From positions 5,265,501 to 5,329,500 of the forward strand of contig NZ_CP119075.1 of assembly GCF_029023725.1 (NCBI RefSeq): DNA of 64,000 nucleotides. Reading direction: 5' to 3'. Shown here piece after piece: positions 8,645 to 17,743 of this stretch. Both the position numbers and the translations under genes were made by a program. The stretch comes from Synoicihabitans lomoniglobus. Lineage in GTDB: Bacteria; Verrucomicrobiota; Verrucomicrobiia; Opitutales; Opitutaceae. Every line of letters begins with the position of its first letter. Position 1 is the stretch's first letter. The notes under the pieces are model-generated. The model searched no databases and was not told where the DNA came from. It was given only the letters and a program-made list of their open reading frames with translations.

Positions 8645-9647
8645 GCGGCGCGGCGCGCGGTAGTTCCAAATAAAACCCGTGGCGGCCCTCGGTCGGCGGC
8701 AGGGAGCCCAGGGTGCCGTGTTGGAGTTCGGCCAGACGTTGCACAATGGTCAGCCCCCAGCCGTGGTGGTCGCTGCTGGTGCGCCGGTGAAACGGCACGA
8801 TGAGTGCGGCGGCATCGGTGGCGGGACCGCGACCATTATCCACGATCGCGAAGCGGATGACGTCGGTGTGGGCTTCGACTTCGACACTGATTTCGACGCC
8901 GGGCGGGTTGTGTCGAAACGCGTTGATCAGGAGCTCCTCAAACATTTGGAGAATCCAGGCGGTGACGCCGCGGACATGGCCGCCGTCGTCGGGCCACTCG
9001 ACATGGGCCTGAGCGCGGATGACCCGGGATTGCAGCAAGTCGCGCAGTTGCCAGAAGACATCGGTCATGTCGACGACGGTGAAGGCGGGCGGTTTAAGAC
9101 TGGCCTGAAGCACGTAGCGGATGCGTAGCAACAATTGCTTGAGCTCCTCGCCGGACGTGGCGATCGCCTCCACGAGTTCACGGTCCTCCGGTTCGAGTGT
9201 AATGCTGGGATCCCGCAGGGTGGCGGCGGTGGTGATGACGGCGCCCAACGGGCTCATGTAGTCGTGCGTGAGGCGATGACTGATGGTGCGGAGCTCGCCG
9301 TGGTGCCGCCGATTCAGATGGGCGAGGCGGAGGATCTCGGCGGCCGCCGGAGGGGGAGTCGACCCGGACAGGTGGAAATGCACGGCGGTGGGTGTTTCCG
9401 TCGACAGATCCCATCCCCCCACCAGCAGGTGGTGCTCCAGCAAAGTGGTCACGTCGCCGGGGTCGGTGGCGAGCGTGGCGAGATGTTCGTCCGAGGGCAG
9501 CGGCGCAGGCAGCTCGGCGGGGGTCTCGACGACGAGTCGTTGATCGGTGGATACGCCTGCCTGCTCCAGCCAGGCGACGACTGGAGCGGTCGTCGCAGGC
9601 GGGCCGACGATTTGGAAGCGAAAGGAGTCAAGGGCGGCGGCGGGCAT
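8631..9647 (-). CDS. Sensor histidine kinase, last gene of the phytochrome operon
   Basis: 338 residues. The N-terminal 110 residues match no domain I recognise. A divergent H-box follows (LTHDYMSPLGAV instead of SHELRTPL), then the ATPase domain with FEELLINAFRHNPPG (N box), IVDNGRGP (G1) and HHGWGLTIVQRLAELQHG (G2). No membrane segment, so it is cytoplasmic. Its ATG overlaps the stop of the hybrid kinase by one base (TGATG), so translation is coupled and it belongs to the phytochrome signalling chain. The unusual H-box raises the possibility of a phosphotransfer-type rather than a standard kinase role. Confidence 0.85.
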   Translation of the reverse strand: MPAAALDSFRFQIVGPPATTAPVVAWLEQAGVSTDQRLVVETPAELPAPLPSDEHLATLATDPGDVTTLLEHHLLVGGWDLSTETPTAVHFHLSGSTPPPAAAEILRLAHLNRRHHGELRTISHRLTHDYMSPLGAVITTAATLRDPSITLEPEDRELVEAIATSGEELKQLLLRIRYVLQASLKPPAFTVVDMTDVFWQLRDLLQSRVIRAQAHVEWPDDGGHVRGVTAWILQMFEELLINAFRHNPPGVEISVEVEAHTDVIRFAIVDNGRGPATDAAALIVPFHRRTSSDHHGWGLTIVQRLAELQHGTLGSLPPTEGRHGFYLELPRAAPLTSA

Positions 9648-11764
9648 CAGGTAGTCGAGTTGGGAGGGGCGCCGAGATGCTCGGCCAGTTGAGCGAGGGC
9701 TTGATCGAGTTGGTCGATTTCGAGGGGCTTGGTGAGGTGGAGAACGAAGCCGTGGCGTTGGGAACGTTTGAGGTCCTCTTCCATGCCGTAGCCGCTGAGA
9801 GCGATGCCCTCCAGGCGCGGCCAGTGTTGGCGGAGTTCGTTGAGGAGGGTGCAGCCGTCGCCGTCGGGCAGTCCGATGTCGGAAAGCAGGGCGTCGATGT
9901 GGCCGTGGCGGCGCACATCCAGCGCTTCGGCCCGGGTCGCGGCGGTGGACACCTCGAAGCCGCGTTGCCGCAGCAGGCGCGTCATGGTGGTGCGGGTGGG
10001 AGCGTGATCCTCGACCAGCAGGACCCGGCGGGCGGTGGTGCCGGGATGGGGCGAGCGCGTGGTGGCGCGCGACCGTGGCGCGGCGGTCGGCGCGACGTAG
10101 GTCTCATCGCCGGGGCGGGCGGCGGTCGGCAGGGTGATCACAAACGTGGCACCGCGGCAGGGGCCCTCGCTGCAGGCCTGAATGGTGCCGTGATGGAGCT
10201 CCACCAGACTGCGCGAAATGGCGAGACCGAGGCCGAGGCCGCCGAAGCGGTGGGAGCTTTTGGTGCTGTGGTCGCCTTGGGAGAAGGCGTCGAAGATGCG
10301 GCTCAGTTCCTCCGAAGAGAGACCGATGCCGGAATCGGACACCGTGAGGGTGGCCCGGGCGTCGGCGGGGACGGCAGCGGCATCGAAGCTGAGGTCGATG
10401 ACGATTTCACCTTTTTCGGGGCTGAATTTGGCGGCGTTTTTGAGCACGTTCCAAAAGACTTGGCGCAGGCGGACGGCGTCACCGTGCAGCGGAATCGGGG
10501 CGTCGGGACGCGTGACATTCCATTGCAGTTTTTTCTCGGCGAACTCGGCCTGCACGATGGCGAGGGCGTCGTCGAGGACCTCCAGCAGTTCAAGCGGCGC
10601 TTGTCGCAGGGTGAGCTTGCCGCGGGTGATGCGGGTGAGGTCGAGCAAGTCGTCGATGAGTCGGGCTTCGAGGGAGATGTTTTTACGGATCGATCCGAAG
10701 TCGTGGCGGATTTCGGCGGGCAGGTTCGGATCGCGGGCCCGTTCGCTGGCGGTGAGCAGCACGGGATTGAGCGGGGTGCGCAGCTCATGAGACAGCGCGG
10801 CGAGAAAGTCGTCCTTGGCGCGGGAGGCGGCGAGCGCCTGGTCGCGGGCGGATTTGAGGGCGTCCTCAATTTCGAGTTGATGCGTGATGTCGGTGTTGGT
10901 GCCAAACCAGCCCTGGACCTTGCCGGCGTTGTCGTGGATGGGCACGGCGCGGGAGAGAAACCAGCGATAGGAGCCGTTGCGGGCGCGCAGCGGAAAGGTG
11001 TCCTCCCAGGAGGATCCGCTTTCGAAGCACTCGGAGATCTTGCGCACGACGCGTTCCTCGTGGTCGGGGTGATGCACCTTGCGCCAACCCCAACCGCGCA
11101 TCTCGTCGAGCGTGGTGCCGGTGTAGTCGAACCAGCGTTTGTTATACCAGAAAATGTAGCCGGTCTCGTCGGTCATCCAGGCGAGTTGGGAAATGTTGTC
11201 GGCGAGGTTGCGAAAGCGGCGTTCGCTTTTGCGGAGGGCGTCCTCGGCGCGTTCGCGTTGGTTGGACTCGCGGGTGAGATCGGCGACGGCCTCGCTGAGG
11301 GCGGTGTTTTTGTTTTGAAGTTCGGCGCGACTGGCGGAGATCTCGCGACGGATGGTCGCCTTTTCGACGGCGTTGCGCACGGCTTTGCGCAGTTGGACGG
11401 CGGTGACTTTGCCTTTTTGCAGGTAGTCGTGAGCGCCGGACTTCAAGAGCTCGACCGCAATGCTGGTGCTGTCGGAGGCGGTGAGCATGACCATGCCGCA
11501 GGCGTGGGGGCCGTAGGTTTCGATGACGTGGTCGAGCAGCTGTTTGCCGCTCATGCGCACGAGATCGAGGTCCATGAGCAAGCAGTGGGGCAGCTGCCGG
11601 GCTATTACGTCGATGGCGGATTCGGCTGCGTTGACCGTGGTGATATCCCAGTCGTTTTCCTGGCCGCGCGAAAGCAGTCGGCGGATCTCGACACAGTCCT
11701 CCGGCACATCGTCGACGATGAGCACGCGCAGTGGATGCGGCAGAGGAATGGGCGAGAGAGGCAT
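9647..11764 (-). CDS. Hybrid histidine kinase, REC-PAS-HisKA-HATPase-REC
   Basis: 705 residues in order: N-terminal receiver (LRVLIVDDVPED, phospho-acceptor Asp in LLMDLDLVRMSG, conserved Lys in YLQKGK), a connecting coiled coil, a PAS domain (WMTDETGYIFWYNKRWFDYTG to GWFGTNTDITH), HisKA (FLAALSHELRTPLNPV), the ATPase domain (VFWNVLKNAAKFSPEKG, DSGIGLSSEELSRIFDAF, GGLGLGLAISRSLVELHHG) and a C-terminal receiver (VLLVEDHAPTRTTM, LLSDIGLPDGDG). It is cytoplasmic. It is coupled by one-base overlaps to the phytochrome upstream and to a second kinase downstream; the N-terminal receiver is a natural target for phosphate from the phytochrome. Confidence 0.93.
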   Translation of the reverse strand: MPLSPIPLPHPLRVLIVDDVPEDCVEIRRLLSRGQENDWDITTVNAAESAIDVIARQLPHCLLMDLDLVRMSGKQLLDHVIETYGPHACGMVMLTASDSTSIAVELLKSGAHDYLQKGKVTAVQLRKAVRNAVEKATIRREISASRAELQNKNTALSEAVADLTRESNQRERAEDALRKSERRFRNLADNISQLAWMTDETGYIFWYNKRWFDYTGTTLDEMRGWGWRKVHHPDHEERVVRKISECFESGSSWEDTFPLRARNGSYRWFLSRAVPIHDNAGKVQGWFGTNTDITHQLEIEDALKSARDQALAASRAKDDFLAALSHELRTPLNPVLLTASERARDPNLPAEIRHDFGSIRKNISLEARLIDDLLDLTRITRGKLTLRQAPLELLEVLDDALAIVQAEFAEKKLQWNVTRPDAPIPLHGDAVRLRQVFWNVLKNAAKFSPEKGEIVIDLSFDAAAVPADARATLTVSDSGIGLSSEELSRIFDAFSQGDHSTKSSHRFGGLGLGLAISRSLVELHHGTIQACSEGPCRGATFVITLPTAARPGDETYVAPTAAPRSRATTRSPHPGTTARRVLLVEDHAPTRTTMTRLLRQRGFEVSTAATRAEALDVRRHGHIDALLSDIGLPDGDGCTLLNELRQHWPRLEGIALSGYGMEEDLKRSQRHGFVLHLTKPLEIDQLDQALAQLAEHLGAPPNSTT

Positions 11765-14055
11765 CAGGCCGAAGGGGCGTCGGCGGAGGGCGCCGGGGAG
11801 CCGATTCCGCCAGGGTCGGCGGGGGCGAGGGTGAAGTGGAACGTGGTGCCTTTGCCGGGAATGGAATCGAGCCAGATGTGGCCACCGAGGCGCGTGATGA
11901 TCGAGTGCACGATGGTGAGGCCGATGCCGACCCCACCGCCGAACTCATCGCGGCCGTGGAGTCGTTTGAAGATACGGAAGACGGCGTGCTGATTGGCGGG
12001 ATCGATGCCGATGCCGTTGTCCTGCACGCGGAAGCGAAGCGGGCCGTCGGGCGGGGCGATCCAACCGATCTCAATGCGGGGCTGCGATTTGTCGTTATAT
12101 TTAACCGCGTTGCTGATGAGGTTGGCGAAAACTTCGGTGAGCAGCACCGGATCGCCGGTCACATGGGGGAGGGGCCGAGGCACGTGAATGTCGGTGGGGC
12201 GTTCTTCGAGCCGGGCGGTGATCAGCTCGCGGCTTTGAGCGAGAATCTCATTGAGGTCGACGTCCTCGCGGCGGGGTTCCGTGCGGCCGACGCGCGAGTA
12301 GTGAAGCAGGGCGTCGATGAGTTGCTCCATGCGCAGGCCGAGCCGTTGCACGGTTTGAAGTTTTTGGCGGGCCTCGGGACTCAGTTCGGCGTCGTGATCC
12401 TCGTGGAGATAGCGCGCGTAGTTGCGTAGTCCGCGCAAGGGTTCCTTGAGATCGTGGGACGCAATGTAAGCGAAGGACTCGAGGTCCTGATTGCGATTCT
12501 CCAACTCGACTTGCAGGCGGATGAGGCGCTCGGTGTGGCGGGCCATGGCTTCGAGGACGACATGGCGGAGGGCGCGGGCGGCGTCGACTTCGACGGCGTG
12601 CCATGGCAAGGAGCGGTCGCGGACCTCTTCCTGCCACAGCGCGAAGGATTTGCGCGGGGTCAGTCGATCGCCGAGCGGGCCGGATTCGACGGGTTTGGTG
12701 GGATCGCCGGCCCAGTTGACGATCTGCACCTCGGGCACCCGAAACCAAAACAAATAGGCGGGTGGGTTGCGGCAGAGTCGGGCGGCGAGCACCCCGCTGT
12801 AGGGCGCGAAGGCGTCGGCGATTTCGGGCACCCAGGTGGTCAGGCTGGTGGTGGCGTTGACGCTCGTCGGCTGGTGTTCGCTGAGCCAGGCCCCGAGTTG
12901 GCGGATGGCGGTTTCGGAGGGGGCGGCTCCGATGGGGTGGACGGCATCGGCGAGCAGTAGTGCCGAGGCACCGGCGTGCAGTTCGCCGAGTATGGGTGCC
13001 GCTTCCTGCAGAGTGGTTGGCAAGTCGTTGGATTCTTCGAACAGGCCGGTGAGTTGCTCACGGGCGGTTTGCAGGGACGACGCGTAGTGCGCCTGGTCCA
13101 GACGTTCCTTTTCGGCGGTTTGGAGCGAGAGGGTCTGGGCGAGAAACTCGCAGGCGATGCGCGCACCGTGGGTGACGTAGCGCGGCCGGTAGTGATGGCA
13201 CGCGAAGAGTCCCCAGAGGCGGCCTTCGACGACGATGGACAACGACATGGAAGCGCCGACGCCCATGTTTTTAAGATACTCGACGTGGATGGGGGACATG
13301 GAGCGCGTCACGCAGTGGCTCATGTCGAGGGGCTTGTCGGTGCGCGGATGGAGCGGTGGATCGAGCGGGACCGGCTGGTAATAAATGTCGGGGTTGAGAC
13401 GCACGGGCGAGCGACGGAAGAGGTCGCGGGCCTGTTTGGGAATGTCCGACGCGGGGTAGTGCAGACCGAGGTAGCTCTCGAGATCGTCGCGGCGACTTTC
13501 GGCGATGACGTGACCGGAATCGTCGTCGGCGAAGCGATAAACCATGACCCGGTCGAAGCCGATGAATTCGCGCACGCTGGTGGCGGCGTGTTGGCAGAAA
13601 TCGGTGAGTGACTTCGCCTCGGAGAGCAACTTGAGCGTGCGTTGAAAACGGCCGAGGGAGGGGGCGTTCTTCAGGGCTTCACCATCTTTCCAACGTTCGA
13701 GCTCGAGGATGAGGACTGTATTGTGGCGGTGGAGGAGCGCCTCGAAAGGTGGCCCGCCGTCGGGCGCGGGGAGAGGCGGCAGGTAAAGAGGATTTTGATT
13801 GATGGGTTCGCGGGCGGATTCCTCACGCCATGCGGCCAGCACCTCGGCGGGGAGCAGGGCATCGAGCTTTTGCCCGAGGACAACGGGAGCTTCGGGCAGC
13901 ACGACGGAGACGTTCGACGAGACCTGTTCCACCAACCAATCGGGTTCACGGAGCGCGAACAGCACCGCGTGGGACTGGATGGAGCCCGGGATGTGGATCG
14001 GCTCGCGATCGCAGTTGGACAGGTCGATCGGACCGGTGGAATCGGGAGGGCTCAT
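11764..14055 (-). CDS. bphP: Bacteriophytochrome histidine kinase (PAS-GAF-PHY-HisKA-HATPase)
   Basis: 763 residues, start at 14055. The chromophore cysteine is Cys15 in NCDREPIHIPGSIQSH, upstream of the PAS domain as in biliverdin-binding phytochromes. GAF carries DIPKQARDLF and SPIHVEYLKNMGVGASMS followed by WGLFACHHYRP. PHY carries the tongue motif PRKSF. The output is HisKA (ASHDLKEPLRGLRNY) and HATPase (VFANLISNAVKYND, DNGIGIDPANQHAVFRIF, GVGIGLTIVHSIITRLGG). It lacks a receiver domain. A red/far-red light sensor with biliverdin supplied by the heme oxygenase gene overlapping its start by 4 bases (ATGA). Confidence 0.95.
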   Translation of the reverse strand: MSPPDSTGPIDLSNCDREPIHIPGSIQSHAVLFALREPDWLVEQVSSNVSVVLPEAPVVLGQKLDALLPAEVLAAWREESAREPINQNPLYLPPLPAPDGGPPFEALLHRHNTVLILELERWKDGEALKNAPSLGRFQRTLKLLSEAKSLTDFCQHAATSVREFIGFDRVMVYRFADDDSGHVIAESRRDDLESYLGLHYPASDIPKQARDLFRRSPVRLNPDIYYQPVPLDPPLHPRTDKPLDMSHCVTRSMSPIHVEYLKNMGVGASMSLSIVVEGRLWGLFACHHYRPRYVTHGARIACEFLAQTLSLQTAEKERLDQAHYASSLQTAREQLTGLFEESNDLPTTLQEAAPILGELHAGASALLLADAVHPIGAAPSETAIRQLGAWLSEHQPTSVNATTSLTTWVPEIADAFAPYSGVLAARLCRNPPAYLFWFRVPEVQIVNWAGDPTKPVESGPLGDRLTPRKSFALWQEEVRDRSLPWHAVEVDAARALRHVVLEAMARHTERLIRLQVELENRNQDLESFAYIASHDLKEPLRGLRNYARYLHEDHDAELSPEARQKLQTVQRLGLRMEQLIDALLHYSRVGRTEPRREDVDLNEILAQSRELITARLEERPTDIHVPRPLPHVTGDPVLLTEVFANLISNAVKYNDKSQPRIEIGWIAPPDGPLRFRVQDNGIGIDPANQHAVFRIFKRLHGRDEFGGGVGIGLTIVHSIITRLGGHIWLDSIPGKGTTFHFTLAPADPGGIGSPAPSADAPSA

Positions 14056-14639
14056 GCGCAGGCGGATTCGTTCGGCATCGCGGGGGACAGCCGGGCGGAA
14101 AAGTAGGCGAAAGTGGCGGTGGCGCAGTTGGTGGCGGCAGTGGTTTCCGGAGTGGTCCACTCACGGGATGCGAGCCAGGCCATGAACGCACGCCAGCGGC
14201 GAGAGGTGGCGGCGGGGCCGGCGCCCTGGAAAAAGTGCAGCGAGTCGTCGGTGAGCTCCGGGATGCGGGTGGCAAAGTCGCGGGCGAGCATGAGACCGCC
14301 GAGCGCCGAGCCTTCGACCACGTAGAGACAACCGGCGCGGAGCCCGACCGCATCGAGCCGGGGGAGCGAGAATGCCTCGTCGCCCGTGGGATGGGCCGGG
14401 ACGGAGGGGAGTTGGCTGAGATCGGTGTCCAAATCGGCGATGCGTTGATCGAGATTGGGCGACCAGTCCAGTGCGATGGGGTGGCGTTGCCACTCGGTGC
14501 GGAGATCACCGAAGAGCGCCCGGTAGCATCGCAACAGGGCGCGGTAACGGGCCACGGTGTTTACAGAAGTGAAGCCGCCGAGCTGGCTTTCCAAGGACTG
14601 GTGCAGCTGGGAGGTGGACTCTCGGAGGATGTCGATCAA
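14052..14639 (-). CDS. bphO: Biliverdin-producing heme oxygenase (BphO)
   Basis: Opens heme to biliverdin IXalpha, the chromophore of the adjacent phytochrome. Visible motifs are LRESTSQLHQSLE, with the proximal His in LHQ, and GCLYVVEGSALGG, the distal-helix signature of bacterial heme oxygenases. No ATG is available: the frame opens with TTG at 14753, but the first 38 residues do not look like the family and cover a palindrome (14673-14688). The TTG at 14639 puts LIDILREST at the N-terminus as in known enzymes, giving 195 residues. A GTG between the two is a further option. The stop overlaps bphP by 4 bases. Confidence 0.85.
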   Translation of the reverse strand: MIDILRESTSQLHQSLESQLGGFTSVNTVARYRALLRCYRALFGDLRTEWQRHPIALDWSPNLDQRIADLDTDLSQLPSVPAHPTGDEAFSLPRLDAVGLRAGCLYVVEGSALGGLMLARDFATRIPELTDDSLHFFQGAGPAATSRRWRAFMAWLASREWTTPETTAATNCATATFAYFSARLSPAMPNESACA

Positions 14640-14672
14640 AACGGAAGAATGGCGCAGGAGTTGCCCGTAGGC

Positions 14673-14688
14673 AGGCCCAAATGGGCCT
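14673..14688. promoter_or_regulatory. Palindrome just upstream of bphO
   Basis: AGGCCCAAATGGGCCT has 6-bp perfect arms and a 4-base centre, 34 bases before the preferred bphO start. It lies in what is probably the 5' leader of the phytochrome operon, so it could be an operator or a leader hairpin. No regulator is assigned. Confidence 0.4.
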
Positions 14689-14846
14689 ATTGGCACCAAG
14701 CTGAGTCTAAATATGCCGCTCTTGGCAACACCCTGACGGGTGATTCGATTCAATTTTTTGCCGGGGGACGAGCTTTGGGGAAAACGCGTCGGATCAACTA
14801 GCTAGAAATTGCCAGTCCCGATTGATCTGACGCAAACCGACGGCAA

Positions 14847-16118
14847 TCAAATCTGGCTGCGCACAACGGTGGCGAGTTGGCCGAGGAGCCGCTCGCGCCA
14901 CGGGCGATGGCGCCACGCGGTAAGGTCGATCCGTTCGCTGCGATCGAGGTCGGCTTGAAAATCGTTTTCCAGCTCGTCGGCGAGCTTCGGATCGAGGGTT
15001 TGGAGATTGGATTCGTCGTTGAGGCGGAAGGAGCGATCGTCGACGTTGGCGGAGCCGATCGAGACCCACGCGTCGTCCACCAGCAGCACCTTGGCGTGGA
15101 GCATGGTGGGTTGAAATTCGTGGATGTGCACTCCGGCTTCGAGCAAGGTCTTCCACAGCGCCCGACTGGCGAGACGGGAGAGACGGCTGTCGGTTTCGGG
15201 ACCGGTCACGAGCACCGTGACCTCCACCCCGCGACGGGCGGCGGCGGCGAGGGATTCGCGCGTGAAGCGATCAGGCGTGAAGTAGGGGGTGGTGAGGCGG
15301 ATGCGACGACGGGCGGCCCCGATGACGAGCAGGAAGGCGAGCCGGGCGTTTTCGCTGCCCTCGTCGGGTGAACTGACGAAGCAGTGTGCCGGGATGGTGT
15401 TGTCTTCGATCGGCGGCAGGGGCGGGAAATACTTGGCATCGCTCTCCACTTTGCCGGTGGTCCGAATCCAATTTACCATGAAGGCGGATTGGAGCTGCCC
15501 TACCACGGGGCCGGAGACTTGGAAATGGGTGTCGCGCCAATGGTCGGGGTTCCCGGCATCTCCGGTCCAATTGTCACTGATGCCGACGCCGCCCGTGAAT
15601 CCGACGCGGCCGTCGACGATCAGGAGTTTGCGGTGCGTGCGGTGGTTGAGGCGGGACGGGTGGCGCCAGTTGGGGCGATGAAACCGGCGCACCTCGCAGC
15701 CGGCGTCGCGGAGTCCGCCGACCAACTCGTCGTCCATGGGGATGGAGCCGACCCAATCGAGCAGGATGTTCACCTGCACGCCTGCGCGGGCGCGATCCCG
15801 GAGGGCGGCGGCCACGCGTTGGGCGATGTCGCCCGACCAGTAGACATAGGTTTCGAAGCAGATCGTGTCGCGGGCGCTCTCGATCGCGGCGATCATGGCG
15901 GGAAAAATCTCGTCGCCATTGCGCAGGCGCTGCACGCGATTGCCCGTGCAGAAGGGCGCCCGCATCACGGCGGCCATGACCCGAAGAAACTGCGGATCGG
16001 CGACGGCCGGCATGTCCTCGATGCGGTGATCGAGGTGTTTGTGATCGCGGGCCCGGGCCACCATCCACCCGAAGCCGACGGCGGCAATGAACCCCAGGGC
16101 AATGAATAGGGTATTCAT
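14847..16118 (-). CDS. Cardiolipin synthase-like phospholipase D family protein
   Basis: 423 residues, start at 16118. An N-terminal helix (MNTLFIALGFIAAVGFGWMV) anchors it in the membrane. Two HKD motifs are complete: HRKLLIVDGRVGFTGGVGISDNW in the first half and LHAKVLLVDDAWVSIGSANVDDRSF in the second. The order and spacing fit ClsB-type cardiolipin synthases, which join phosphatidylglycerol molecules. It is downstream of the NtrC-type regulator on the same strand with a 32-base gap, so it may be co-transcribed with it. Confidence 0.88.
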   Translation of the reverse strand: MNTLFIALGFIAAVGFGWMVARARDHKHLDHRIEDMPAVADPQFLRVMAAVMRAPFCTGNRVQRLRNGDEIFPAMIAAIESARDTICFETYVYWSGDIAQRVAAALRDRARAGVQVNILLDWVGSIPMDDELVGGLRDAGCEVRRFHRPNWRHPSRLNHRTHRKLLIVDGRVGFTGGVGISDNWTGDAGNPDHWRDTHFQVSGPVVGQLQSAFMVNWIRTTGKVESDAKYFPPLPPIEDNTIPAHCFVSSPDEGSENARLAFLLVIGAARRRIRLTTPYFTPDRFTRESLAAAARRGVEVTVLVTGPETDSRLSRLASRALWKTLLEAGVHIHEFQPTMLHAKVLLVDDAWVSIGSANVDDRSFRLNDESNLQTLDPKLADELENDFQADLDRSERIDLTAWRHRPWRERLLGQLATVVRSQI

Positions 16119-16150
16119 GTCGCGGATACTTTCTTTTGCAAACAGTGGGT

Positions 16151-17485
16151 TCAGCCCAGGCCCATGCGCTTGCGCTTGCGGTAGAGTGTGGCGGTATCGA
16201 TGCCGAGGGTGCGGGCGGCTTTTTCGAGACTCTCGGTTTTGGCGATGATGCGACGGATGTGTTCGTGTTCGAGGGCCTCGATCGTCACCATGTGGCCCGG
16301 TCGCAACGACGTCTCTTCGCTCTCGCGAAATTCGGCCGGCAGATCGGCGACGGTGATCTCGTTGTCCTGGGCCAGAATGACCGAGCGCTCGATGAGGTTG
16401 CGCAGTTCGCGCAGGTTGCCCGGCCAAGGGTAGTCGACGATGGCGGTGCGGGCTTCCTGGGAGAGTTGGAGCGAGGGTCGGCCCTGTTCGCGGGTGAAGT
16501 GCCGCATGTAGTTGTCGACCAGCGGGAGAAGATCCGTGGGGCGATCGGCGAGGGCGGGCATTTCGACGGCGATGACTTTGAGGCGGTAGTAAAGGTCTTC
16601 GCGGAAGCGGCCGGCGGCGACCTCGGCGGCGAGGTCACGATTGGTGGCGGCGATGAGGCGCACGTTGGCCTTGCGGGTGCGCGTGTCGCCCACGCGTTCG
16701 TATTCGCGATCCTGCAGCAAGCGCAGGAGCTTGGGTTGAATTTCGAGGGGCACTTCGCCGATTTCGTCGAGAAACAGCGTGCCCTCGTCGGCGGCGGCGA
16801 CCTTGCCCCAAGTGTCCTTGAGGGCGCCGGTGAACGCACCTTTGACGTGTCCGAACAGCTCGCTCTCCAACAGTTCGCGGGAGAGGCTGGGGCAGTTGAT
16901 CGTCACGAACGCCTTGTCGGCGCGGTTGCTGCGGTCGTGCACGGCGCGGGCGAGGACAGTCTTGCCGGTGCCGCTCGGGCCGAGAATGAGCACGGTGGCG
17001 TTGGAGGCGGCCGCGCGGAAGGCCGTTTCGTAGGCACTTTTCACGGCGGGCTCGTTGGATTCGAGCATCACGGTGGGATGGGCCTTGGCGACTTGGGTTT
17101 CGAGATCGGCCACCTTGGTTTGCATGCGGCGGTGCTCGTCGACTTTGGCCAATTTTTGCTTCAGATCCTCGGGAATAAACGGCTTGGGAATGTAGTCGTA
17201 AGCCCCGCGCTTCATGGCATCGACGGCGGACTCCACGGAGGTCTGGGCGGTGAAGACAATGACCGGCACGAGATTGCCTTCGGCGCGGATTTTGGAGAGA
17301 AAATCGAGGCCATTTTCAGTGCCGAGATTCACGTCGAGGAGGAGGGCATCGATCTTCTCGGTTTCGAGTTGGCGGGCCGCCTGGCGGGAGTTTTCCGCCG
17401 TCACCGGGGTATGCCCCATGGCAGTCAGGGCGTAGGCGGTGGTGCGTAGGACATTGGCTTGGTCGTCGACGATGAGGATATTCAT
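16151..17485 (-). CDS. Sigma-54-dependent response regulator, NtrC family
   Basis: 444 residues: receiver ([13 protein letters not shown], phospho-acceptor Asp51 in LLLDVNLG, Lys in [10 protein letters not shown]), AAA+ domain with Walker [12 protein letters not shown], the sigma-54 contact loop GAFTGA, Walker [13 protein letters not shown] and the arginine-finger region [11 protein letters not shown], and a C-terminal Fis-type helix-turn-helix ([23 protein letters not shown]). All sigma-54 activation features are intact. No cognate kinase is adjacent; the phytochrome operon kinases further downstream on the same strand are possible partners. Confidence 0.94.
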   Translation of the reverse strand: MNILIVDDQANVLRTTAYALTAMGHTPVTAENSRQAARQLETEKIDALLLDVNLGTENGLDFLSKIRAEGNLVPVIVFTAQTSVESAVDAMKRGAYDYIPKPFIPEDLKQKLAKVDEHRRMQTKVADLETQVAKAHPTVMLESNEPAVKSAYETAFRAAASNATVLILGPSGTGKTVLARAVHDRSNRADKAFVTINCPSLSRELLESELFGHVKGAFTGALKDTWGKVAAADEGTLFLDEIGEVPLEIQPKLLRLLQDREYERVGDTRTRKANVRLIAATNRDLAAEVAAGRFREDLYYRLKVIAVEMPALADRPTDLLPLVDNYMRHFTREQGRPSLQLSQEARTAIVDYPWPGNLRELRNLIERSVILAQDNEITVADLPAEFRESEETSLRPGHMVTIEALEHEHIRRIIAKTESLEKAARTLGIDTATLYRKRKRMGLG

Positions 17486-17504
17486 GGAACTGAGATTGCT
17501 GTTT

Positions 17505-17518
17505 GCACGGTGCGTGCC
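17505..17518 (-). promoter_or_regulatory. Possible sigma-54 (-24/-12) promoter of the NtrC-type gene
   Basis: On the minus strand GGCACG-N4-GTGC has the GG-N10-GC spacing and the GGCACG box of sigma-54 promoters. The start site it would give is only about 8 bases before the ATG at 17485, which is shorter than usual, so this is a weak call. Confidence 0.3.
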
Positions 17519-17637
17519 GGGAGGGGGCGAATGGGTGGGGCGAGGCGGCCCGAGAACGAGAGGGGAGTTATGTTAATACTTCAAAGTAAGTATTATAGGT
17601 AATGTGAATTCGAGAGTTACGCTCCGATGAAAAAAAT

Positions 17638-17661
17638 AAACGGGAGCGGACACTCCCGTTT
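17638..17661 (-). terminator. Terminator after the LpxR-VTT gene pair
   Basis: Perfect inverted repeat (AAACGGGAG at 17638-17646 and CTCCCGTTT at 17653-17661) with a 6-base loop. On the minus strand it is followed by an A/T-rich tract with a run of T (plus-strand A run 17630-17636). It is about 80 bases past the stop of the VTT protein gene. Confidence 0.8.
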
Positions 17662-17708
17662 GAACCTCACGAATAATGCATAATGCACGTATGAAAGCCG
17701 TGATATTA

Positions 17709-17721
17709 TTGCATAATGCAA
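17709..17721. promoter_or_regulatory. Odd palindrome TTGCATAATGCAA, candidate operator
   Basis: Perfect 6-bp arms around one central base. A shorter copy, TGCATAATGCA, is at 17677-17687, and a matching palindrome is at 19784-19796 ahead of the LpxR-like gene. The pair here lies 190-225 bases upstream of the NtrC-type gene, in the usual range for enhancer-like binding sites. Confidence 0.45.
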
Positions 17722-17743
17722 ATAAGGACTCGTTGCTTTTGGA

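Noticed and set aside
9392-11992. Long plus-strand open frame (over 860 codons) opposite the hybrid kinase
   Set aside because: It is Gly/Ala/Glu-rich antisense of a high-GC gene; the minus strand carries clear REC, PAS and kinase motifs.
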